Below are positions 1 through 6,235 of a stretch of DNA of 13,841 nt, in pieces. Each line of letters opens with the position of its first letter. Position 1 is the first letter of the stretch. The position numbers were made by a program, and so were the translations under genes. The DNA lies in contig CBDUGY010000081.1 of assembly GCA_965367015.1 (NCBI GenBank), positions 1 through 13,841 of the forward strand, in the 5' to 3' direction. Source of the DNA: CAXBES01 sp965367015. GTDB lineage: Bacteria > Bacteroidota > Bacteroidia > Flavobacteriales > Flavobacteriaceae. Below the pieces are notes generated by a model, which was given only the letters and a program-made list of their open reading frames with translations, was not told the origin of the DNA and searched no databases.

Positions 1-908
1 AGAAGTAAAACGACTCCTATAAGTCCCGTAGTAAAAAATATAATGGCATCTAAAGTCCTGCTTCTCAGCCCTTTTTTATAATCTCTATAAGTGATAAAAA
101 TAATGATCAGTGAGATTAGGCTAAATACAAATAACGGACTTGTAAAGAAATCGCTTTCTAAAGGTCGCCCCGGGCCGTCGTAAAGTGTTGAAGTTTCTTT
201 TACCAGCGGCGATGTGATGCCATTTGAGCTAATAGTGGCATTTTCTGCGGCTTTGTAAACGTATTCTGGCAAGAATTGATACTCTAAAGGTTCGGCCTTT
301 CTATCAACCACAGCGCCTATAGCGACATCCATACCTAAACTACCCCAGGTATTCGAATGAACATTTTTCTGAATCAATTCCCGAAAACTGTAGTTTTCGG
401 TGAGATGCTCATGATTAAATTGGAGTTCATCGCCTAGTACATCTTGTAAGACATCACGAATTCGTGTGGCACAATTATCGTAGAAAAAGTCGTACAGATA
501 TTCTTTATTCTCAGGTTCTGAGTTTTTCAACAGAAAATGAAACATTTCCTGTTTTTCAGCATAGTTGAGATTGAGTAGTTGTTCTTTAACCCATCGTTTT
601 TGTCGTTTATAACTATTCAGAAAAGATGTGTAGTCGCTCACTCCAAGCTCATACAATAGTTTACCTCTGGCAAATTTTGTGTAAAAATTTGGAGTGTTAA
701 AATCGTAACGCCCATAATTAAAAACAAGGTCAATATCTTTTGCTGCATCCCTAATTCGAAAAGCACTATGTCCAAATTTATCGTACAATTGATCCCCGGG
801 GCCAATGGTTAAGATACTTACTTCGGCACTTTCCGAGAGATCAATATATTGTGCTTGTGTAACGAAACCGGTACAGAGCAGGATGAGTAGAAGAAATTTT
901 TTTATCAC
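1..908 (-). CDS. DUF4105 / Lnb-like periplasmic-domain membrane protein (partial, C-terminus outside window)
   Basis: The reading frame opens with GTG at 908 and runs off the left edge, giving 302 visible residues. An in-frame TGA lies at 938-936 and there is no ATG between it and the signal peptide, so GTG is the best start. Residues 1-19 (MIKKFLLLILLCTGFVTQA) form a signal peptide. The periplasmic part carries the family hallmarks: a histidine in FGHSAFRIRD (H47) and a cysteine in YDNCATRIRD (C146), resembling an NlpC/P60-like Cys-His pair. Membrane segments lie near residues 256-273 and from 286 to the edge. DUF4105 is now linked to Lnb, the lipoprotein N-acyltransferase described in Bacteroides; that this protein acylates lipoproteins is inference. 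It follows the PorV/PorQ-type gene by 62 bp on the same strand, so co-transcription is likely. Family call firm, function moderate. Confidence 0.85.
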   Translation of the reverse strand, partial: MIKKFLLLILLCTGFVTQAQYIDLSESAEVSILTIGPGDQLYDKFGHSAFRIRDAAKDIDLVFNYGRYDFNTPNFYTKFARGKLLYELGVSDYTSFLNSYKRQKRWVKEQLLNLNYAEKQEMFHFLLKNSEPENKEYLYDFFYDNCATRIRDVLQDVLGDELQFNHEHLTENYSFRELIQKNVHSNTWGSLGMDVAIGAVVDRKAEPLEYQFLPEYVYKAAENATISSNGITSPLVKETSTLYDGPGRPLESDFFTSPLFVFSLISLIIIFITYRDYKKGLRSRTLDAIIFFTTGLIGVVLL

Positions 909-970
909 GTGTTTGAAGTAATCAGCGTTCAGAGTTCAAATTAAAAAAGAATTTTGTAAAATATCACGAT

Positions 971-2041
971 CTAGCGAAAGATTCCCCAATCTAATTTTAT
1001 AGAAAATACATTGGAGTATAATGCCGCACTTTGATCACCAATGTCGGTTAGTGCATAGTCAATCTGAATACCTTTATATTTAAACCCAACGCCTATGTTA
1101 GGCTGAAACCCAACAGAGTCGCTGCCATCTAATTGATTCACATTTTGAAAGTTGCCAACACCACCTCGTATAAAAACCATATCGATATAGCCGAATTCTA
1201 GTCCAAGTGCCGGAGTTAGACTCATTGAAGAAGAGGAAAATATATCGTTAGTTTCTGCGAAACGGAAGTTGAGGTCCACTTCGGTGAGAATTGAAAAGTC
1301 GTGGCGGTAAATGAACTTTTTCGACATTCCTAACTGAAGCTTTGGAATCGTTATTTCAGTGCTTTCAGGGAGTTCTTGATTTTGTCCTTCAACAGCACTT
1401 TGAATAGTTGCGAATTCGGCTTCATCAATACTCCAGGCATTAAATGTTGTTGTAATATCCCTTGCCATCAATCCGAATTTCCAATCGTTCTTACTTTGAA
1501 ACTGAATTCCTGCATCCAGACCAAAACCCCATGATGAGGCAAAATTTCCTATGATTCTACGAATCACTTTTGCGTTTACGCCGATGTTTAAACCATCCAA
1601 AGGTAAATTTCTGGCATAAGAAAAAGTTACTCCGTAGTCGGCAGTTGAAAATAAACTAATCCGATTGTAGTCAATATTTCCTTCATCATCGATCAGCTGA
1701 GTGGTATTTAAAATATCATCCACCCCAAATCTTATAATCGATAGACCTACAGCACTTTTACCATCCAGAGGCATTGCAAAAGCAGCATAATCGTAATTGG
1801 CAATATTTGCAAAATAGGAGGCATGCATTAATGAAAGTTGCTTATCCTCTAAATTAACAAGCCCGGCCGGATTCCAATATCCGGAATTTACGTCGGAAGT
1901 AGAGGCAACCACGGCATTAGACATACCAAATGCAGCTGCATCCACGCCAATATTCATAAATTCGTTGGAATACTTACGAACAGTTTGAGAGGTTGCGGTT
2001 AGTGAAAAGAAAATGAAGACAATAAATAACTTCTTTATCAA
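971..2041 (-). CDS. PorV/PorQ family outer membrane beta-barrel protein
   Basis: A 356-residue protein with an N-terminal signal peptide (MIKKLFIVFIFFSLTATSQ) followed by the typical opening of this family: FMNIGVDAAAFGMSNA near residues 28-43 and the GYWNPAGLVNL motif near 54-64. The remainder is alternating amphipathic strands rich in Gly, Phe, Tyr and Ser, as expected of a FadL-like barrel in the outer membrane. PorV and PorQ themselves belong to the type IX secretion system. This sequence is a generic paralogue and no other secretion gene lies nearby, so a T9SS role is not claimed. The start codon is TTG at 2041; no in-frame ATG gives a signal peptide, and TTG places the hydrophobic core correctly. 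The DUF4105 gene follows 62 bp downstream on the same strand. A 6-bp inverted repeat lies just upstream of the start. Confidence 0.85.
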   Translation of the reverse strand: MIKKLFIVFIFFSLTATSQTVRKYSNEFMNIGVDAAAFGMSNAVVASTSDVNSGYWNPAGLVNLEDKQLSLMHASYFANIANYDYAAFAMPLDGKSAVGLSIIRFGVDDILNTTQLIDDEGNIDYNRISLFSTADYGVTFSYARNLPLDGLNIGVNAKVIRRIIGNFASSWGFGLDAGIQFQSKNDWKFGLMARDITTTFNAWSIDEAEFATIQSAVEGQNQELPESTEITIPKLQLGMSKKFIYRHDFSILTEVDLNFRFAETNDIFSSSSMSLTPALGLEFGYIDMVFIRGGVGNFQNVNQLDGSDSVGFQPNIGVGFKYKGIQIDYALTDIGDQSAALYSNVFSIKLDWGIFR

Positions 2042-2067
2042 GCGCTTAATTTTTGAACAAATATCTC

Positions 2068-2085
2068 ACTATTTTACAGAATAGT
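2068..2085. repeat. inverted repeat upstream of the PorV/PorQ-type gene
   Basis: ACTATT and AATAGT flank a 6-base spacer, 27 to 44 bp upstream of the TTG start at 2041. A 10-base direct repeat, TCTCACTATT, overlaps it at 2064-2073 and recurs at 2116-2125. The arrangement could be an operator or a 5'-leader hairpin for the minus-strand gene; it may also be chance in AT-rich DNA. No good TAnnTTTG box was found on either strand of this 204-bp divergent gap. Confidence 0.3.
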
Positions 2086-2245
2086 AAACTATAAATTTCT
2101 AGACATATTGTGTTTTCTCACTATTAGACGCAAATACTTTGTTATTTTTACATAAATTTCCCCATGGATGAATAAAATTGACCTTTTGCACACAGAATTA
2201 CTCAAAATTGAACAATCATAATCACCAACTTTACGGACAAATTCT

Positions 2246-2995
2246 ATGATTAAACAGATACCAAATATCATCACATCGATAAACCTGATTTGTGGATGTG
2301 TAGCTGTGCTTTTTGCTGTTTCGGGAGACCTTGTAACGGCTGCCGTTTTTGTTTTCTTCGGTATTTTCTTTGACTTCTTTGATGGTCTTGCGGCGCGATT
2401 ACTAAAAGCACAGAGCGATGTAGGACTTGAGTTGGATTCGCTTGCCGATATGGTTACCAGTGGGGTGGCTCCTGCCATAGTGATGGTTCAGTTATTAAGT
2501 CAGGCGTTCTTCGGACAAATGTTCGACATTTCTGAATCATTCTCTGAAAATAGTTGGAATACGGGTTTAACGAACTACCTGCCATTAGTCGGTTTGCTTA
2601 TTGCTATTGCTTCGGCGTATCGATTGGCAAAATTCAATGTTGATACAAGGCAGACCACAAGTTTTATCGGACTCCCAACTCCGGCGAACAGCATACTTAT
2701 TTTAAGTATTCCCTTGATACTTCACTATCAGAATACAGATTGGATAGAGAGCATTTTATTGAATAAATGGTTTTTGATAGGGTTGACAATTCTGAGTAGT
2801 ATACTTCTAAATGCTGAAATTTACTTATTTGCCTTAAAATTTAAGACCTGGGATTTTAAGAACAATGCAATACGTTATGTATTTCTACTTCTTTGTTTGA
2901 TATCGTTATTACTGTTGAAGTTTCTGGCGATTCCGTTAATAATACTTCTTTATATAGTGATGTCAATTTTTTGGAAAGAAAAAGCTCAGCGTTAG
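2246..2995 (+). CDS. pssA: CDP-diacylglycerol--serine O-phosphatidyltransferase
   Basis: A 249-residue integral membrane enzyme that makes phosphatidylserine from CDP-diacylglycerol and L-serine, the step leading to phosphatidylethanolamine. The complete CDP-alcohol phosphatidyltransferase signature D-G-x2-A-R-x8-G-x3-D-x3-D is present: D46, G47, A50, R51, G60, D64 and D68, followed by MVTSGVAPA. Several hydrophobic helices follow (about 90-112, 143-160, 171-196 and 208-240), matching the usual membrane topology. The opening IPNIITSINLICGCVAVLFA is typical of PssA rather than of PgsA or cardiolipin synthase. The ATG at 2246 fits the family length. The gene stands alone on the plus strand, divergent from the PorV-type gene and convergent with lptB, separated from the latter by the GC-rich hairpin element. 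Confidence 0.93.
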   Translation: MIKQIPNIITSINLICGCVAVLFAVSGDLVTAAVFVFFGIFFDFFDGLAARLLKAQSDVGLELDSLADMVTSGVAPAIVMVQLLSQAFFGQMFDISESFSENSWNTGLTNYLPLVGLLIAIASAYRLAKFNVDTRQTTSFIGLPTPANSILILSIPLILHYQNTDWIESILLNKWFLIGLTILSSILLNAEIYLFALKFKTWDFKNNAIRYVFLLLCLISLLLLKFLAIPLIILLYIVMSIFWKEKAQR

Positions 2996-3010
2996 CGATT
3001 GAGAGAAGTA

Positions 3011-3100
3011 CCCCGCCTATACCATTGGTATGAGTCGGGCAGGCGTGTACTCGCGAAAGCGCGACCCGGACCTAGCGAAGCGAGCGTCTGGGGGACGCCC
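3011..3100. repeat. GC-rich multi-hairpin (REP-like) intergenic element
   Basis: These 90 bp are about 67% G+C (60 of 90 bases) in a window near 38%, and fill almost the whole gap between the convergent pssA and lptB. I see three separate inverted repeats: ATACCA-T-TGGTAT at 3019-3031, flanked by CGCCT (3014-3018) and AGGCG (3041-3045), which can pair outside it; TCGCG-AAAG-CGCGA at 3051-3064; and GCGTC-TGGGG-GACGC at 3084-3098, two bases beyond the lptB stop. No run of T follows any stem, so a classic intrinsic terminator is not evident. The composition and hairpins resemble dispersed palindromic (REP-like) elements. Only one copy is visible here, so dispersal is inferred. It could halt or protect transcripts from both converging genes. 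Confidence 0.6.
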
Positions 3101-3840
3101 TAAAACTCCAATTTCTTTTTACGCAATTCGAAATTCTGACCCAGATAAACTTTTCTCACCATTTCGTCTGCAGCTAGTTCTTCGGGGATTCCGTGTTTTA
3201 GAATACTTCCTTCGAACATCAGATATGTTCTATCGGTGATAGCCAGAGTTTCCTGAACATTGTGATCGGTGATAAGAATACCGATGTTTTTGTTTTTTAG
3301 TTGTGCCACTATACGTTGAATATCTTCTACAGCCACGGGATCGACCCCTGCAAAGGGTTCATCGAGAAGGATGAAATGCGGATCGGTCGCCAGGGCACGC
3401 GCAATTTCAGTCCGACGGCGTTCACCTCCGCTTAACAGATCTCCCCGATTCTTACGAATATGGCCAAGACCAAATTCTTCGATTAGGGACTCCATTTTAA
3501 TGTTTTGTTCTTTTTTAGAAAGTTTGGTGAGTTGTAGTACACTTAAAATATTGTCTTCAACACTTAATTTTCTAAATACAGAAGCTTCTTGCGCCAGATA
3601 TCCAATCCCGTTTTGTGCACGTTTGTACATCGGGAATGTAGTGATTTCGGTACCTTCTAAGAAAATTCGTCCGCCATTAGGCTTAATTAATCCAACTATC
3701 ATGTAAAAGGAAGTCGTTTTTCCGGCACCGTTAGGACCAAGGAGACCCACGATTTCACCCTGATTTACTTCAACGGTGATGCCTTTAACAACTTTTCTTC
3801 CTTTATAGGATTTTATGAGTCCTTCTGCTTTTAATTTCAT
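3100..3840 (-). CDS. lptB: LPS export ABC transporter ATP-binding protein
   Basis: A 246-residue ATPase that powers extraction of lipopolysaccharide from the inner membrane together with LptF/LptG and the LptC-A-D bridge. All nucleotide-binding motifs are intact: Walker A GPNGAGKTT (35-43), Q-loop Q84 in YLAQEASVFRKLS, signature LSGGERRR (136-143), Walker B FILLDEP with D160 and E161, and H-loop H193 in ITDHN. The YLAQE-x-SVFRKL stretch and the C-terminal VYLGQNFEL are diagnostic of LptB among ABC ATPases. The length matches the family. It is the last gene of the kdsD-tatC-CMD-lptB run, 38 bp after the CMD gene, and its stop abuts the GC-rich hairpin element. Its partners LptF/G are not in the window. 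Confidence 0.95.
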   Translation of the reverse strand: MKLKAEGLIKSYKGRKVVKGITVEVNQGEIVGLLGPNGAGKTTSFYMIVGLIKPNGGRIFLEGTEITTFPMYKRAQNGIGYLAQEASVFRKLSVEDNILSVLQLTKLSKKEQNIKMESLIEEFGLGHIRKNRGDLLSGGERRRTEIARALATDPHFILLDEPFAGVDPVAVEDIQRIVAQLKNKNIGILITDHNVQETLAITDRTYLMFEGSILKHGIPEELAADEMVRKVYLGQNFELRKKKLEF

Positions 3841-3878
3841 AGAGATTGTACTTAATAGCCTAACGCTAAAAATACGAG

Positions 3879-4232
3879 TTAATTTTTACTTTCTTCCAAT
3901 GCTTCCCAGTATTCGAAAGCTCGGCGTAAATGTGGAATAACGATGGTTCCTCCTATAAGAAGCGAGACACTCATCGCTTCTACAACTTCTTCTTTAGAAA
4001 TACCTAGTTTGAAGGATTCTTCCAGATGATAACGTACGCAATCGTCGCAGCGAAGAACCAGTGAGTTACCTAGACCTAAAAGTTCCTTTGTTTTCTTCGG
4101 AAGCACGCCTTCCGCAAATGCGTTGGTATCTAAATTAAATATACGTTTTACGATCTTGTTATTGTCTGCCAAAAGTTTTTCGTTCATTTTGGAACGATAG
4201 GCATTGAAATCATCAACAATATTACTTGGCAT
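3879..4232 (-). CDS. carboxymuconolactone decarboxylase (AhpD-like) family protein
   Basis: A small all-helical protein of 117 residues with the AhpD-type active-site pattern: C62-x2-C65-x3-H69 (RCDDCVRYHLEE), with E50 exactly 12 residues before the first cysteine, as in the catalytic Glu/Cys/Cys/His relay of mycobacterial AhpD. The segment GISKEEVVEAMSVSLLIGG is the conserved second half of the CMD fold. This suggests thiol peroxidase or disulfide chemistry rather than true carboxymuconolactone decarboxylation; the substrate is unknown. Its ATG at 4232 lies inside tatC, an 11-bp overlap, and lptB follows after 38 bp, so it belongs to the kdsD-tatC-lptB transcript and is probably translationally coupled to tatC. 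The link to envelope genes is seen by position only. Confidence 0.85.
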   Translation of the reverse strand: MPSNIVDDFNAYRSKMNEKLLADNNKIVKRIFNLDTNAFAEGVLPKKTKELLGLGNSLVLRCDDCVRYHLEESFKLGISKEEVVEAMSVSLLIGGTIVIPHLRRAFEYWEALEESKN

Positions 4233-5064
4233 ATTTCTTGGCTTTTTTAAGTTGATTTTTAACTACTGCTTTCGATATAAATATACTTAGTTCGTACAAT
4301 ATTATTACAGGCACTGCCACAATTACCTGGCTCGCTATATCCGGCGGCGTAATAATAGCCGATAGAATTAAGACACCTACTAAGGCAAACTTTCTGTATT
4401 TACGAAGTATTTCGGGAGTAACAATACCAATTTTTGTCAAGAAATAAATAATGATTGGCAATTCGAATATAAGTCCGCTAGCCAACACTGAAGCCCGTAC
4501 CAGAGAAATATAACTACTTAAGTCGAAATCGTTAAATACTAATTCACTAACCCGGTAACTTCCTAAAAAATTGATCGATAAGGGGGTAACAACGTAATAT
4601 CCGAAGAGTACACCAAAGAAAAAAAGTATGGATGCTATGATTATAAAACCTCGACTACTTCTGCGTTCATTGATGTGTAATCCCGGACTTATAAATTTCC
4701 AGAATTCGTAAAGAACATAGGGGAAGGCGACAATAAACCCGGCGGTAATTGATGTCCATATGTGCGCAGAAAACTGTCCGGCCATTGTTCTGCTCTGAAT
4801 ACGGAATGGGAGTTCATCAAAACAGAAGCTATCTTCGAATCCGAGGAATGATGCTGCCCGACAGAGAATTTTATATGTTGGAAAATCACCTTTTGAAGGT
4901 CCGAATAATAAAACATCGAAAATGAATTCTTTGGCTATAAAGGCTATGGCGCCAAGAAGTACTACCGCAATGGTAGAACGAATTAGATGCCACCGTAGTT
5001 CTTCTAGATGATCGAGGAAGGACATTTCCTTTGCCTCATTTTTATTTTTTAGGTGTTTCGCCAT
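4222..5064 (-). CDS. tatC: Sec-independent protein translocase protein TatC
   Basis: The core receptor of the twin-arginine translocon, which exports folded proteins across the inner membrane. The 280-residue protein begins at the ATG at 5064; the frame stays open 16 codons further upstream, but the family N-terminus is reached by this ATG and its A is shared with the kdsD stop (TAATG), a classic coupled start. Motifs: SFLDHLEELRWHLIRS (15-30), FWKFISPGLHINERR (121-135, holding the conserved FxxPGL segment and acidic residue), and ITPPDIASQ (238-246). Six membrane helices can be traced. The first periplasmic loop (about 55-95) is long and contains three cysteines (68, 81 and nearby aromatic residues), larger than in enterobacterial TatC. 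No tatA/E gene is adjacent. Confidence 0.94.
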   Translation of the reverse strand: MAKHLKNKNEAKEMSFLDHLEELRWHLIRSTIAVVLLGAIAFIAKEFIFDVLLFGPSKGDFPTYKILCRAASFLGFEDSFCFDELPFRIQSRTMAGQFSAHIWTSITAGFIVAFPYVLYEFWKFISPGLHINERRSSRGFIIIASILFFFGVLFGYYVVTPLSINFLGSYRVSELVFNDFDLSSYISLVRASVLASGLIFELPIIIYFLTKIGIVTPEILRKYRKFALVGVLILSAIITPPDIASQVIVAVPVIILYELSIFISKAVVKNQLKKAKKYAK

Positions 5065-6029
5065 TAAATAATACCCTCTTTCGTAAGATTGTGAATGTGA
5101 ACTACGCCACAATATCTCCCTTTTTCTTCAGCAAGAATCTGAGTGATTCCAAAGGTATCCATAATTTCCATAGCTTCTACCGCCATAGCGTCATTACTGA
5201 TTTTTTTCGGGTTTTTAGACATAATATCTTTTGCCGTGAGACCTTTAAAATTATCGACTTTCGTTAACATTCTACGTAAATCTCCATCGGTGATTATCCC
5301 TACAATTTTGTCATTCTCCACTACGGCAGTAACCCCTAGCATTTTTTCAGAAATTTCAACAATTACTTTCTTTACATCAGTATCGGGATGTACCTGAGGT
5401 TTTTCATTGAGGGAAGTGAGGTTACTTACACGGAGATATAATTTTTTACCCAGCGATCCTCCCGGATGGAATTTTGCAAAATCCTTGCTTGAGAAACCGT
5501 GTAAATCTAAAAGGCACATTGCCAAAGCATCACCAATTACTAATTGCGCTGTAGTACTTGTTGTTGGTGCAAGATTATTCGGGCAGGCTTCCTTTTCGGC
5601 ATAAGCATGTAATACGTAAGCTGCTTGTTGTCCTAAAAAAGACTCCCGATTAGAAGTAATTGCAATTAATTTATTTCCGATAGCCTTTATGAGTGGAACT
5701 AAGACCTTAATCTCGGGGGTATTTCCACTTTTCGAGATACAAATTACTGTATCGTTTTGTTGTATGGTACCAAGGTCTCCATGAATGGCATCTGCAGCAT
5801 GCATGAAAATCGCCGGGGTACCGGTAGAATTTAAAGTAGCAACAATCTTAGTTGCTATATTTGCACTTTTTCCAATACCAGTAACAATTACTCTACCCTT
5901 AGAATTGTATATATAGTCAACCGCTTCGGCAAATTCAATATCCACTAAGGTTGCAAGGTTCAATATTGCCTTACTTTCAGTTTCAATTGTTTTTTTCGCT
6001 ACGGAAATAATTCGATCGTGTTTGTTCAA
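5064..6029 (-). CDS. kdsD: D-arabinose 5-phosphate isomerase (KpsF/GutQ/KdsD family)
   Basis: Interconverts ribulose 5-phosphate and arabinose 5-phosphate, the first step toward Kdo for lipopolysaccharide. From the TTG at 6029 it is 321 residues, the normal family length. The SIS domain covers about 35-170 and contains VIVTGIGKSA, HAADAIHGDLG and CISKSGNTPE; two CBS domains fill about 205-321. The catalytic residues known from E. coli KdsD (K59, E111, E152, H193) all match here with a constant offset of five: K54, E106, E147 and H188. The frame remains open upstream to another TTG at 6113, which would add 28 residues including an unexpected hydrophobic stretch; family members do not have this, so I prefer 6029. 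It heads the operon with tatC (TAATG overlap), the CMD protein and lptB. Confidence 0.93.
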   Translation of the reverse strand: MNKHDRIISVAKKTIETESKAILNLATLVDIEFAEAVDYIYNSKGRVIVTGIGKSANIATKIVATLNSTGTPAIFMHAADAIHGDLGTIQQNDTVICISKSGNTPEIKVLVPLIKAIGNKLIAITSNRESFLGQQAAYVLHAYAEKEACPNNLAPTTSTTAQLVIGDALAMCLLDLHGFSSKDFAKFHPGGSLGKKLYLRVSNLTSLNEKPQVHPDTDVKKVIVEISEKMLGVTAVVENDKIVGIITDGDLRRMLTKVDNFKGLTAKDIMSKNPKKISNDAMAVEAMEIMDTFGITQILAEEKGRYCGVVHIHNLTKEGII

Positions 6030-6138
6030 AATTTTACGCTTTTGAATGTTTGTAACTGTTTCAGAAATTAGTATATTTAGAAGGCAAACAAAAAACTTAA
6101 TCTGTTTGAGCAATCATTATACCTAATATAAGATGCAG

Positions 6139-6160
6139 TTTTGCATTAATGGTTGCAAAA
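6139..6160. repeat. inverted repeat in the kdsD-recQ divergent promoter region
   Basis: TTTTGCA (6139-6145) and TGCAAAA (6154-6160) flank an 8-base spacer. The right arm overlaps the -7 box of the minus-strand promoter and the centre sits about where transcription should start, the expected place for a repressor site. No regulator gene lies nearby. Confidence 0.35.
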
Positions 6161-6186
6161 TTACAATTGTTCCCGTGTTAAAACAA
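6156..6186 (-). promoter_or_regulatory. Bacteroidetes-type promoter for the kdsD-tatC-CMD-lptB operon
   Basis: On the minus strand TTG (6186-6184) is followed after exactly 20 bases by TAATTTTG (6163-6156). This is a full match to the TAnnTTTG -7 element of Bacteroidetes primary sigma factor promoters with the -33 TTG at normal spacing. Transcription would start near 6150, leaving about 120 nt before the preferred kdsD start at 6029 (or about 37 nt to the upstream TTG at 6113). Confidence 0.6.
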
Positions 6187-6235
6187 TTTAATTTGACTAA
6201 GAGAATGGATTTATTTTTTAAACAACAATAGCAGC

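Noticed and set aside
971..2041. Type IX secretion component (PorV or PorQ proper)
   Set aside because: The sequence fits the broader PorV/PorQ superfamily, but nothing specific to either protein, and no other secretion gene, is visible in the window.
2135..2141. TACTTTG as a -7 box for pssA
   Set aside because: It is one base short of TAnnTTTG and the nearest TTG is 24 bases upstream, outside the usual spacing.
3030..3239. Plus-strand open frame of 69 codons starting in the GC-rich element and running into lptB
   Set aside because: It is antisense to the conserved C-terminus of LptB and its first third only translates the hairpin element; no family features or ribosome-binding signal.
5065..5112. 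16-residue N-terminal extension of TatC
   Set aside because: It lies wholly within the end of kdsD, while the ATG at 5064 gives the family N-terminus and a standard TAATG coupling.
6030..6113. 28-residue N-terminal extension of KdsD from a TTG at 6113
   Set aside because: It would add a hydrophobic segment absent from family members; the 321-residue form starting at 6029 aligns catalytic residues with a constant offset to E. coli KdsD.
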